Assembly (NCBI GenBank): GCA_003155465.1 | Contig: PMCR01000592.1 | Location: 2,840 to 13,395, forward strand | Length of the DNA stretch: 10,556 nt | Origin: Myxococcales bacterium | GTDB taxonomy: Bacteria > Myxococcota > Polyangia > Fen-1088 | Reading direction: 5' to 3' | In this document: positions 1-7,669 of the stretch, piece by piece | How positions within the stretch are numbered: position 1 is the first letter of the stretch | How the letters are laid out: the number at the start of each line of letters is the position of its first letter | Translations under genes and position numbers: made by a program | The notes under the pieces: model-generated | What the model was told of the DNA's origin: nothing | The model's database searches: none | The model's input: only the letters and a program-made list of their open reading frames with translations

Positions 1-602
1 ATGACGTCGTAGACCAGCCACCGGCCGTCCTTGGCGAGGAGTTTGTATTCCAGCGCCACATCCACCTTCTTGCCCCGCACCGTGGTGTGCAGGGTAGCGG
101 TCACGTCGGCATCCTTGCCGTCGACGGTTTCCTTGTCGAAGACCAATTCGTAGTTCGGTGATCCGTGGACCTGCTTTATGTAGCTGCGCTCGATCAGATC
201 GCGCAGTGTGGCAGTGAACTCGGTTCGCTGCTTGGCCGAAAGCCCGTCCCAGTGTCGGGCGAGAGACCGTCGCGCCAGTTCATCGAAATCGAGGAAGCTG
301 ACCACGATCTTGCGCATCTCGTCCCGCTTGGCGTCGGATTCGGGAGACCATGAGGGCGGCCGGCGCGCGAACAGCTTCTTGAGCGCGTTGTCAGACTTCT
401 TCAACTCGGCTATCGGACTTGACGGCGGTTTTGCGTCGCTGGGCGCCGCTTCCACGGGCGTGGAAATTTCGGCCCTGGGCGGCTTGCTCCCCTTCTTGGG
501 CTCGGCGCCACCCGCCGCAGCGGTGGTCGCCGGAAAGAGGATGGCAAGAATGACAATCGCGCTGCGTGCGCTGGGCAGGATGGGCAAGACAAGGTTTTTC
601 AT
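1..602 (-). CDS. mlaC: MlaC/Ttg2D-family phospholipid-binding periplasmic protein (3' end cut by window edge)
   Basis: Members of this family carry phospholipids across the periplasm for the Mla/Ttg2 ABC system, which keeps the outer membrane asymmetric. About 200 codons are visible, read from the ATG at 600-602 leftwards, and the C-terminus lies beyond position 1. The N-terminus is a signal peptide: MKN, then a hydrophobic stretch at about residues 14-29 ending in an Ala-rich cleavage site near residue 30. A Lys/Pro/Ala-rich linker follows (31-62). The MlaC fold starts near residue 63 with 'ELKKSDNALKKLF'. It continues through 'VSFLDFDELARRSL' (101-114), 'HWDGLSAKQRTEF' (117-129), and the strands 'YELVFD' and 'VDVALEYKLL', ending in 'KDGRWLVYDV' (191-200). 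No mlaD/E/F partner is in view; the gene is last in a minus-strand run, so partners would lie to the left. No clear Shine-Dalgarno precedes the ATG. The family call is by recalled motif pattern and is fairly secure. Confidence 0.85.
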   Translation of the reverse strand, partial: MKNLVLPILPSARSAIVILAILFPATTAAAGGAEPKKGSKPPRAEISTPVEAAPSDAKPPSSPIAELKKSDNALKKLFARRPPSWSPESDAKRDEMRKIVVSFLDFDELARRSLARHWDGLSAKQRTEFTATLRDLIERSYIKQVHGSPNYELVFDKETVDGKDADVTATLHTTVRGKKVDVALEYKLLAKDGRWLVYDV

Positions 603-689
603 GGGATTAGAGCACGACTCTATACCGCAGCCGGCTGCGCAAGGGAACCCGAGCTGCACCCGCGCAAGGGAAAGGGTCACGCGAATACT
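603..689 (-). promoter_or_regulatory. Intergenic region upstream of mlaC with palindrome, direct repeats and weak promoter-like boxes
   Basis: This gap precedes the mlaC-like gene. It holds a perfect 14-bp palindrome CGCAGCCGGCTGCG at 626-639 and an 11-bp direct repeat GCGCAAGGGAA at 637-647 and 662-672, spaced 25 bp start to start. On the minus strand a TATAGA hexamer follows the palindrome, with TTCCCT 17 bp upstream of it. The second box matches a sigma-70 -35 poorly, so the promoter call is weak. There is no T-tract, so the palindrome is not an obvious intrinsic terminator for the lipoprotein gene. Confidence 0.3.
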
Positions 690-1424
690 TCAGGCAGGGA
701 CGTCCTCGCCGGCCCCGGCGTCTGGGCTGCTGTTTGGGCCGCCGTCTGCGCCGCCGTCGGGCGCGCCGCCGCCACAAGGCGCAACCGTCCAGGTTCCGTA
801 GTTGCTGCCGGTGCCCCATTGGTTGCCGTCTTCAGCATTCACGTCCCCGAAGAACACCCCGCCGCGGTTCTCGCACGACAGCGCACCGCTTGCATCCAAC
901 TCTCCGAACCAGACGAATCCGGGAGCGACGCAAAACGCGGATCCCGAGGGCGTGGCCGCGACGCCGAAGGGGATCGGACCGGTGCCCGTGCTGGAGGTCA
1001 AGACCAGGCTGCCACAGAAGAGTCGAACCGGGCTGCCGCTGTCGGCCTCCAGAAGCAGGGCGAAGCTTCCGGATTCCTGGGGACCTTGGTACGTGCCAAG
1101 GGCATACTCGGTACGGGAGACACCGGCTAGCTGGTGGCCGGCGGTCGAAGAAAGCGAGAGGCTGGCCTGGGACCGGTCCAGCGCGCCCGAAAGGGATACC
1201 GCCGTGCCGGCCAGGTCCATCGTCCCGCTGGCGGGAAGCGGGCCGCTCGACGCCTCTGCAACCGTGACCTCCATCGTCCCAATTTCGGTGGCACCGACGA
1301 GCACGCCACGGTAGGTCCCAGGTCCGCCGGCAGCGGGGTTATTGGCACAGCCCAGGGGTGTAAGCGTGAGAGCGGCGCCGGCGAAGGCGAAGCCGCGGAG
1401 GGTGGCGAAGGGGTGGACGGACAT
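690..1424 (-). CDS. Putative lipoprotein of unknown function with Asp/Gly-rich C-terminal tail
   Basis: This 244-residue protein matches no family I recognise. Its N-terminus looks like a type II signal peptide: a basic start, a hydrophobic segment at 11-24, and 'LTPLGC' with the candidate lipidated Cys at residue 26. Pro at -3 is atypical for a lipobox. The body is rich in Gly, Ser, Thr and Ala with alternating hydrophobic residues, suggesting a beta-rich fold. A 'GTYxG' motif occurs at 36-40 and 110-114, and 'GTWTV' at 210-214, hinting at repeated beta units. Four further cysteines (137, 165, 184, 217) could form disulfides. The tail from about 218 is low-complexity Gly/Asp/Ala/Pro, common in myxobacterial surface lipoproteins. 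The start is well supported by AAAGGAG eight bases before the ATG. It lies 51 bp after the Bax1-like gene and may be transcribed separately. Function unknown. Confidence 0.7.
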   Translation of the reverse strand: MSVHPFATLRGFAFAGAALTLTPLGCANNPAAGGPGTYRGVLVGATEIGTMEVTVAEASSGPLPASGTMDLAGTAVSLSGALDRSQASLSLSSTAGHQLAGVSRTEYALGTYQGPQESGSFALLLEADSGSPVRLFCGSLVLTSSTGTGPIPFGVAATPSGSAFCVAPGFVWFGELDASGALSCENRGGVFFGDVNAEDGNQWGTGSNYGTWTVAPCGGGAPDGGADGGPNSSPDAGAGEDVPA

Positions 1425-1432
1425 GGCGAAGG

Positions 1433-1439
1433 CTCCTTT
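1433..1439 (-). promoter_or_regulatory. Ribosome binding site of the lipoprotein gene
   Basis: AAAGGAG on the minus strand lies 8 nt before the ATG at 1422-1424. It is the clearest Shine-Dalgarno in the window and fixes the lipoprotein start. Confidence 0.75.
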
Positions 1440-1475
1440 GGACGGAATCTTGCCAGACTAATGCCGCCTTTCGAG

Positions 1476-2721
1476 CTACGAATTCCCGACCGGCGGCACG
1501 CGGGCCGCAACTTCCTGCACGCGCTGGAGTACGGCGGGGGCGTTCATCACCCGGGCGTAGACATAGAGCGCGGCAGGCAGCCCGTCGTCCAGGGCCGCCT
1601 CGCTTACGCGCAGGTGCTTGCTGACGGCAAAGACCACGGCCGCCAGCCCTTTGCGCGCCAACTCAATGCGTTTCCAGACGGCGTCGCGGCTCCAGAAACC
1701 AAGGACTTCCAAATAGACCGTCTGCCCGGTTTCCCGATGCACGAACTCTAGGTCAGGCACGCACTGGCCCACGCCAGGCAGATCGAGAATGGCGTGGCAG
1801 GCGGCTGGCTGCCAGGGACCGGGCAGGGCAGAAAGCTGGGCAAGCAGCGCGGCCACTTCGTCGGGCATTTCCTCGACCTGATGTCCGCGATGGGGCGGTT
1901 CATCTCCGTTGGAGAACTGGTCTGGAGTTGGGCCGCGCAGGGCGTAGCGCAGGGGTTGCCGCTCCCGGCCCCAACGCAAATCTGCCTCGATGGTGAAGCG
2001 GTCAGCCGCCATCAGCGCCGGCAAAGCCAGCGCGAGCTGAAGTCCATACTTGGTCACCGATTCGAAAAGACTGTATGGGCCGTCGATCTCAAGCCGATAG
2101 CCTGCGTTCTTTGGCAGCCGTTCAATGCGATACAGCAGACGAAGGAACTTGAGCTTGTGAAAAAGGTGGCGATAGGCGACGGGTGCCGCACTCCACACCG
2201 TGGCCCGAACAGCGAGGGCACGAAGCAGGACCGCCTGGAGTTGGGCGAGGTGGTGCTCGGCCAGCAGGGCCTCGGGCGAAAGCAAACGCGCTTCGCGCAG
2301 AATGTGCGCGTCGGGCAAGTCGGCAAACAGGGCGCGTTCGACGGTGTCACTGGACACGCTGTGCTCGGCCGCCACCGCAGACAGAATGGCCGCGCGATCA
2401 AAGGCCGCATGCTCATCCGCCGCGCGCGCAGCCGCGGCGCGGGTGAAGATCGTGCGACGCAACGCCATGGGATCCAGGGTCGCGCTTTCTTCAAATTCGC
2501 AGCGGTCGAGCACCAGTTTCAAAAGGCCGCGGGCCAAGCGTTGCTCGCGCGGCTCCGCGGCGACCGCACCGCAGGCGTCGAGAAGGGCGCCGCGAGACTG
2601 ACCGACATGCGCGCGCGCAAGGTCGAGATACGCGGTGGTCAACTCCAGCGCGCGGGGACGTTCCGCTTGCGAGACCGGGACCACGAAGAGACGGTCACCA
2701 CGCCGGCGCACGTGCACGAGG

Positions 2722-2735
<14 letters not shown>
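1476..2735 (-). CDS. Bax1-like / DUF790 nuclease, partner of XPB helicase
   Basis: In archaea, Bax1 binds XPB and cuts DNA near the bubble the helicase opens; this 419-residue protein looks like its bacterial counterpart (DUF790). The N-terminus 'MLTADLVHVRRRGDRL' is the family opening. The middle (about 160-270) contains 'HHLAQLQAVLLRAL', 'FHKLKFLRLLYRIE' and 'YRLEIDGPYSLFESVTKYG', the last typical of the family. The RecB-like nuclease core shows 'VPDLEF' (326-331) and 'VYLEVLGFW' (340-348), with acidic residues D328 and E343 as likely metal ligands. As in Bax1 itself (recalled), the Lys of a textbook PD-(D/E)xK motif is not in the expected place. Translation starts at TTG (2733-2735), inside the end of the helicase gene and giving a 14-nt overlap; a GGAGG sits 10 nt upstream. 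No ATG would preserve the conserved N-terminus. The overlap implies coupled translation with the helicase. Confidence 0.88.
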
Positions 2736-4152
<1,417 letters not shown>

Positions 4153-4161
4153 GGCTGGCCA

Positions 4162-4584
4162 TCACAGCAGCTCGTCGAGCCGCTCGCACACGTATTCAAC
4201 GTAACCGCGGCATTGTGGGTGCACGCGCTGACGATAGATGCCGCCCGCAGCCGGGTCGTTGAAATCCAGACCGGTGAGGGTGAAGCAGTTGTCGCCGCCG
4301 AAGCGCGCTCGAAATCCCTCTACCAGCGACTGGACCTTGCTGACCAGGACGTCGCGATCGTCGCCCAGCTTGTCACGGCCAAAAGCCGCGCTGAGTACCA
4401 GCACGCCACCCGTGAGCGCCCCGCACACGGACTTGGTGCGGCTGAGTCCCCCGCCGAAGCCGGTGGCGATGCGCGGGATCAGGTCACTCTGGCGGCCCAG
4501 GCGTTTCATCCCAGCCATGGCCACAGCCTCGGTGCAGGTCAGGCCGCTATCGAAAATCTCGATTGCCACCTTTGTGGTTGACAT
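4162..4584 (-). CDS. C_GCAxxG_C_C family Cys-rich protein
   Basis: This 140-residue protein fits the C_GCAxxG_C_C family, small proteins of unknown biochemical role defined by spaced cysteines and assumed to bind metal or take part in redox chemistry. Visible landmarks are C17 in 'GLTCTEAV', 'GFGGGLSRTKSVCGALTGG' with C54 (the CGAxTG core), C100 in 'DNCFTLTG', and C125 and C133 in 'HPQCRGYVEYVC'. Length is normal for the family. It has no signal peptide or membrane segment, so it is probably cytoplasmic. It is the first gene of the run that continues into the helicase and Bax1-like genes, and its TGA lies in the helicase's reading frame 9 nt before the helicase GTG. Co-transcription is likely; a shared role in DNA repair would be guesswork. 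No Shine-Dalgarno is obvious; TGCTAGCAT lies 6-14 nt before the ATG. Confidence 0.85.
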   Translation of the reverse strand: MSTTKVAIEIFDSGLTCTEAVAMAGMKRLGRQSDLIPRIATGFGGGLSRTKSVCGALTGGVLVLSAAFGRDKLGDDRDVLVSKVQSLVEGFRARFGGDNCFTLTGLDFNDPAAGGIYRQRVHPQCRGYVEYVCERLDELL

Positions 4585-4667
4585 GCGCTGATGCTAGCAC
4601 CGCCAAGGAAATGGGCAGGCAATTCTCCTGGGCGCGGCAGGCGGTCTGTGGTGACATTCTCTTTCGC
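4585..4667. promoter_or_regulatory. Divergent promoter region between the Cys-rich protein and the membrane glycosyltransferase-like gene
   Basis: The two flanking genes diverge from this 83-bp gap, so promoters for both should lie here or slightly inside either gene. On the minus strand an extended -10-like TGCTAGCAT (4591-4599) ends 6 nt before the Cys-rich protein's ATG, which would give an almost leaderless transcript. No good -35 accompanies it. On the plus strand I see no convincing -10/-35 pair and only a weak GTGGTGA ahead of the ATG at 4668. Confidence 0.3.
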
Positions 4668-6206
4668 ATGCGCGCAAGGGTCATCGTCGCGGCAGCGGTG
4701 TTGCTGGGCCTAGTGGCCTGGGATTTCGCTGTCGCCACCACTTTCGTGGGCGACGACTACTTGTTTCTGGCCTTCGCCCGACTGGAGCCCAATCCGCTCC
4801 TGGCCTTTGTGCGCGACATGCACGGCGGCGAATACTACCGCCCCCTGCCCATGCTGCTTTGGTGGCTGCTCGACCGGGCGGGGCAGGGCGGGGAATGGCC
4901 GTTTGCCCTGGCGGGGTTCCTTCTGCACGCGGGAAGCGCGGCGCTGGTCGTGGCGCTTGCTCGCGGGGTTGGGTTCACGCTTCGGGTTTCCCTGGCCGCG
5001 GGGGCGTTGTTTCTGGTGGCACCAGCCGAACGCGAGGCGGCGTTGTGGTTTGCGGCCAGCACCGATCTTCTGGCCACGTTGGCAACTTTGGCTGCGCTGA
5101 TCTGCCTGCTGCGCACGTCGCGAGGCTGGCAGGCGGCATCGGTGGTTCTTGCGGCGGTGGCGTATTTTTCAAAAGAGACGGCGCTGGTTCTGCCGCTGCT
5201 TGGCGTGGCGGCGAAGTTCGCGGCGGTGACCAAAGGCGAGAATTCAACTCGACAACCGCGTGTGGCTAAGCACACAGGGGGAAGAGGGGAGCTCACAGAG
5301 TTTCTTCGGGCATGTGTTGTGCCTGTGGTTCCCCATCTCCTTCTGGCTGGGGCGTGCCTGGCCGCACGGTTCGCGGTGCTGCGGGGCTTGGGCGGAAGCA
5401 ATGATCCGGTTGCGCCCTGGTGGGGACGAGGGTTACAGATGATCGCGGGCCTGGTCCATTCCGTGACGGCCTACGCGCCGTTTCCAGACGCGCTGGCGTG
5501 GCTGGTGGGCGGAAGCGTGCTGCTCGCTGCCGGGGTGCTCGCAGTGCGATCTGCCCATGTCAGCCGACGCGCGTGGTTCCCCGTCCTCTGGACATTGCTG
5601 GCCCTCCTGCCGTTGCCAGCGGCCGGGTGGGTGGTGGGCGCGCGCTATTTCTACCTGCCCGCGGTCGGGCTCATGCTCATGCTGGCCCTGGCCGCCGATG
5701 CGCGCGGGTCGGCGGTCGTGGTGCTTGCCATCAGCCTGCTGGCGGCCATTGGCCTGGGATCGACCGCTGCCCGCATGGGCGAAGTCCGTCGCTGCCGGGC
5801 GGTCTTGACCGCGGCCCGCGACGCCGTGACCCAGGGTGCGCAAGCGGGCCACGCGATTTTTCTGGTGCGCAACGGCGTGAAGGACCTGGACTTGGCACTC
5901 AAGTTCACCTCGCCCTTGGGGCGCCTGCCACAGCCCCTCCTGGTGATCCCCGACGTGCCCGCATCGTTCGTGTGGATGCCCGACGCCTTCGCGAACCGCG
6001 CGCGCTTTCTTCTGGCAAGCCCGCCCTTGCCGCCCGCCGGTGAGTATCACTTTGGCGGCCAGCACATCGTGGGTCTGGCCCGACGCGAAGAGGCCCCGGA
6101 TCTCGACGATGTGCTCGCGCGGCTGCCCGAACTCCGCTTCATCGAATTGCTTGCGCACGGGCGCGGCCAGGTCACCTGGCGAGACCGAACCGAGTCGCGT
6201 CGGTGA
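4668..6206 (+). CDS. Polytopic membrane protein resembling GT-C family glycosyltransferases
   Basis: This 512-residue integral membrane protein has roughly ten hydrophobic segments through residue 360 and a soluble C-terminal part from about 385. The first loop after TM1 contains 'FVGDDYLFL' (26-34) with a DD pair (29-30) and 'GEYYRPLP' (54-61). A later loop has 'AYFSKETALVLPLL' (165-178). Together these recall PMT/ArnT/TMTC-like GT-C enzymes, which transfer sugars from polyprenyl-phosphate donors at the outer face of the membrane. Donor and acceptor cannot be read from the sequence. Residues about 188-212 are a hydrophilic stretch rich in Lys, Arg, Gly and Thr within an otherwise hydrophobic region, with base composition unlike its surroundings (see findings). 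The ATG at 4668 directly precedes the first membrane segment; an upstream in-frame start at 4563 would overlap the divergent neighbour and add a non-hydrophobic leader. The gene ends 16 nt from the convergent PIN gene. Confidence 0.7.
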   Translation: MRARVIVAAAVLLGLVAWDFAVATTFVGDDYLFLAFARLEPNPLLAFVRDMHGGEYYRPLPMLLWWLLDRAGQGGEWPFALAGFLLHAGSAALVVALARGVGFTLRVSLAAGALFLVAPAEREAALWFAASTDLLATLATLAALICLLRTSRGWQAASVVLAAVAYFSKETALVLPLLGVAAKFAAVTKGENSTRQPRVAKHTGGRGELTEFLRACVVPVVPHLLLAGACLAARFAVLRGLGGSNDPVAPWWGRGLQMIAGLVHSVTAYAPFPDALAWLVGGSVLLAAGVLAVRSAHVSRRAWFPVLWTLLALLPLPAAGWVVGARYFYLPAVGLMLMLALAADARGSAVVVLAISLLAAIGLGSTAARMGEVRRCRAVLTAARDAVTQGAQAGHAIFLVRNGVKDLDLALKFTSPLGRLPQPLLVIPDVPASFVWMPDAFANRARFLLASPPLPPAGEYHFGGQHIVGLARREEAPDLDDVLARLPELRFIELLAHGRGQVTWRDRTESRR

Positions 6207-6222
6207 GTCTGCGTGGCCATGG

Positions 6223-6585
6223 TCACCCTGCCAACGGCACAAGGTTCGACTTGCGGAGAACGCGATCGCGGGTCAGCAGGGGAGCCTTGTGCACGATGCT
6301 GGTCGCGGCGATGATCTCGTCCGCCGAATCGCTGCGGAAATCCAGAGTGCACACGGCACGGCAGATGTCGAGAGTGATGGGCCACACGTGCAAGGCCCCC
6401 AGAAAAGGCCCTACGTCTGCATCGTCGAGGTCGATTTCGATACGACCCAGTTGGCTGAGCTTGCCGATCTCCCAGAGCACGATGTCCGAGATGCCCCAGT
6501 GATCCGCGGATAGCAGTCGGATCTCGGCTGGGCGGAGCTGCCCGGTCATGGCGTTGATCACAATGTGGGTATCAAGATTCAGCAT
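6223..6585 (-). CDS. PIN-domain (VapC-like) ribonuclease, apparently without an antitoxin
   Basis: This 120-residue protein is a single PIN domain, the fold of VapC toxins, which cleave RNA with a Mg-binding acidic cluster. The expected acidic residues are present: D5 in 'LNLDTHIV', E39 in 'VLWEIGKL', D89 in 'SDSADEIIAATS' and D107 in 'LLTRD', so it looks catalytically intact. Length is normal for VapC, and the ATG at 6583-6585 begins right at the conserved N-terminal strand. VapB antitoxin genes usually sit directly upstream and often overlap, but here the upstream 77 bp are empty and lead into the divergent cyclase gene, while the convergent membrane-protein gene ends 16 nt downstream. It may therefore be an orphan toxin remnant, may be neutralised in trans, or may have a housekeeping RNase role. 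No strong Shine-Dalgarno precedes it. Confidence 0.85.
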   Translation of the reverse strand: MLNLDTHIVINAMTGQLRPAEIRLLSADHWGISDIVLWEIGKLSQLGRIEIDLDDADVGPFLGALHVWPITLDICRAVCTLDFRSDSADEIIAATSIVHKAPLLTRDRVLRKSNLVPLAG

Positions 6586-6662
6586 TCCAGGCGCAGGATG
6601 GAAATCTGGCCGTGCGCGAGGGGCTGGCGTAGCATTGCGATTCGGGAGAGAACACCAACGTC
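6586..6662. promoter_or_regulatory. Divergent intergenic region; possible promoter for the diadenylate cyclase gene
   Basis: This 77-bp gap separates the PIN gene (leftward) from the cyclase gene (rightward). On the plus strand TAGCAT at 6630-6635 has TGGCCG 17 bp upstream (6607-6612), a weak sigma-70-like pair. GGGAGAG at 6644-6650 could serve as the Shine-Dalgarno, although it lies rather far (12-14 nt) from the ATG. There is no open frame for a VapB-type antitoxin. Confidence 0.3.
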
Positions 6663-7544
6663 ATGGCAAAGACGAGTCAGAATCATCTGGAGCTGATCAA
6701 GGTCGCGGTCGCGCTGGCCCAGAAGCGAACCTTCGACCATCTGCTGTACGTGGGCGATCTCTTGCTGCCCGAGGAAGTCTTTCGCGGCAAACCCCGGGCG
6801 CGCAAGAAACTGGCGCAGGCGGTGGTCAGCGAGGCCCAGCGCGCGGTGGTCGAGGCCACCGGCGTCCCCGTCATCCCGCTGCCGCAGTACGATCTGGGTC
6901 GGCCCGAGAAGCTGAAGCTGGCGCTGGTCAGCGGCATTGCACGCGGGCTGTACTCCGAGGGCGACGTGGTGGTGGCGCTGCTTTCGGCGCGTCCGGTGGG
7001 CAAGCCCGACTCGATTCTGCTGGTCAACGTGGGCCCCGATGAAGAAGACGTGGGCTTCGGCTTTTTGCGCTCAGAAGGCGTGCAGCCCGAGATTCTGGAG
7101 GCGCTCATCGACCTGGCGGTCACCATCGGCGTGGAGGGATGGGAAGGCCGTCCGGTGGGGGCGCTGTTCGTCATCGGCGACTCCAACAAGGTCATGGAGC
7201 AATCGCGACCGCTCAGCCTCAATCCCTTCCAGGGCTATTCTGAAGACGAGCGCAACATGTTGAGCCCCGAGGTGCGCCGCGCTTTGCGCGCTTTTGCTGT
7301 GCTCGACGGCGCCTTTGTCCTACGCGAAGACGGCGTGGTGCTGGCCGCGGGCCGCTACCTCAACTTCGACGAGAAGGATGTGCGCGTGCCGTTGGGCTTG
7401 GGCTCGCGCCACATGGCCGCCGCCGGGATGACGCATGAAACGGAAGCCATCGCCGTGGTGGTGTCACAGACTTCGGGCGCTGTGCGCGTCTTCCGTCACG
7501 GCCGCGCCGTGCTCGAGTTGTCGTCGAGAATCCGGCGATCGTAG
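6663..7544 (+). CDS. Diadenylate cyclase (DAC/DisA_N domain), CdaZ-like architecture
   Basis: DAC enzymes condense two ATP into the second messenger c-di-AMP, linked to cell wall, potassium and osmotic control. The DAC domain fills about residues 165-283 of 293: 'VGALFVIGDSNKVM' (165-178), 'LNPFQGY', the catalytic DGA (215-217) within 'FAVLDGAFVL', 'DGVVLAAGRYL', 'GLGSRHMAAAGMTHET' (245-260) and 'AIAVVVSQTSGAVRVF' (262-277). In well-studied enzymes the second motif reads RHR; here it is RHM (249-251). Residues 8-125 form an alpha/beta region ('LIKVAVALAQ', 'HLLYVGD', 'SILLVNVGP') like the pyruvate-kinase-C-type N-domain of archaeal CdaZ. There are no membrane segments, unlike CdaA, and no helix-hairpin-helix region, unlike DisA, so the enzyme should be cytosolic. 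It is transcribed alone, divergent from the PIN gene and convergent with hisS. The family call is firm; activity with RHM is uncertain. Confidence 0.9.
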   Translation: MAKTSQNHLELIKVAVALAQKRTFDHLLYVGDLLLPEEVFRGKPRARKKLAQAVVSEAQRAVVEATGVPVIPLPQYDLGRPEKLKLALVSGIARGLYSEGDVVVALLSARPVGKPDSILLVNVGPDEEDVGFGFLRSEGVQPEILEALIDLAVTIGVEGWEGRPVGALFVIGDSNKVMEQSRPLSLNPFQGYSEDERNMLSPEVRRALRAFAVLDGAFVLREDGVVLAAGRYLNFDEKDVRVPLGLGSRHMAAAGMTHETEAIAVVVSQTSGAVRVFRHGRAVLELSSRIRRS

Positions 7545-7564
7545 CGGACAAGTTAGCTCTTTCG

Positions 7565-7655
7565 CCACAGAGGGCAGAGAGATCGGCCGGGAAGGGTTCT
7601 GGACTGCGCAGAAAGCAACCCTTTCCTCCCCGGTCCGGCTCTGTGTCCTCTGTGG
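7565..7655. repeat. Large imperfect palindrome of the CACAGAG/CTCTGTG interspersed-repeat type
   Basis: The outer arms are CCACAGAGGGCAGAGAG (7565-7581) and CTCTGTGTCCTCTGTGG (7639-7655), complementary at 15 of 17 positions. Inner complementary segments are AAGGGTT (7592-7598) with AACCCTT (7617-7623), plus CCGGG-type pairing between 7585-7591 and 7629-7638. The 91-bp unit could fold into a long hairpin with an 18-nt loop. Repeats with CCACAGAGG / CCTCTGTGG ends are scattered between genes in several GC-rich phyla, and chance reading frames through them give 'TTEDTE'-type peptides, as one does here. It sits between two convergent genes and could act as a bidirectional terminator, although there is no U-tract. 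Confidence 0.7.
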
Positions 7656-7669
7656 TCAACCAGCCAGCA

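Noticed and set aside
208..801. Plus-strand open frame of 197 codons at the left end
   Set aside because: It lies opposite the MlaC-like gene and the lipoprotein tail, both better supported by signal peptide and motifs.
4162..4164. TGA between the Cys-rich protein and the helicase as a selenocysteine codon
   Set aside because: The upstream protein ends at its usual length here and no SECIS-like hairpin is evident just after the TGA; an ordinary stop is simpler.
4578..4583. Perfect TTGACA -35 box on the plus strand
   Set aside because: No -10-like hexamer lies 15-19 bp downstream (the region reads GC-rich), and the box is inside the divergent gene's first codons, so it is probably chance.
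4563..4667. Upstream start for the membrane protein at 4563
   Set aside because: It overlaps the start of the divergent Cys-rich gene and adds a leader without family resemblance; ATG 4668 begins right before the first membrane helix.
5433..6242. Minus-strand open frame of 269 codons opposite the membrane-protein gene
   Set aside because: The peptide is His/Gln/Gly-rich with no family match, whereas the plus strand gives coherent membrane helices.
7360..7659. Short minus-strand frame beginning MTTEDTE
   Set aside because: This is the typical false peptide read through CACAGAG-type repeats and runs into the end of the cyclase gene on the other strand; treated as repeat, not gene.
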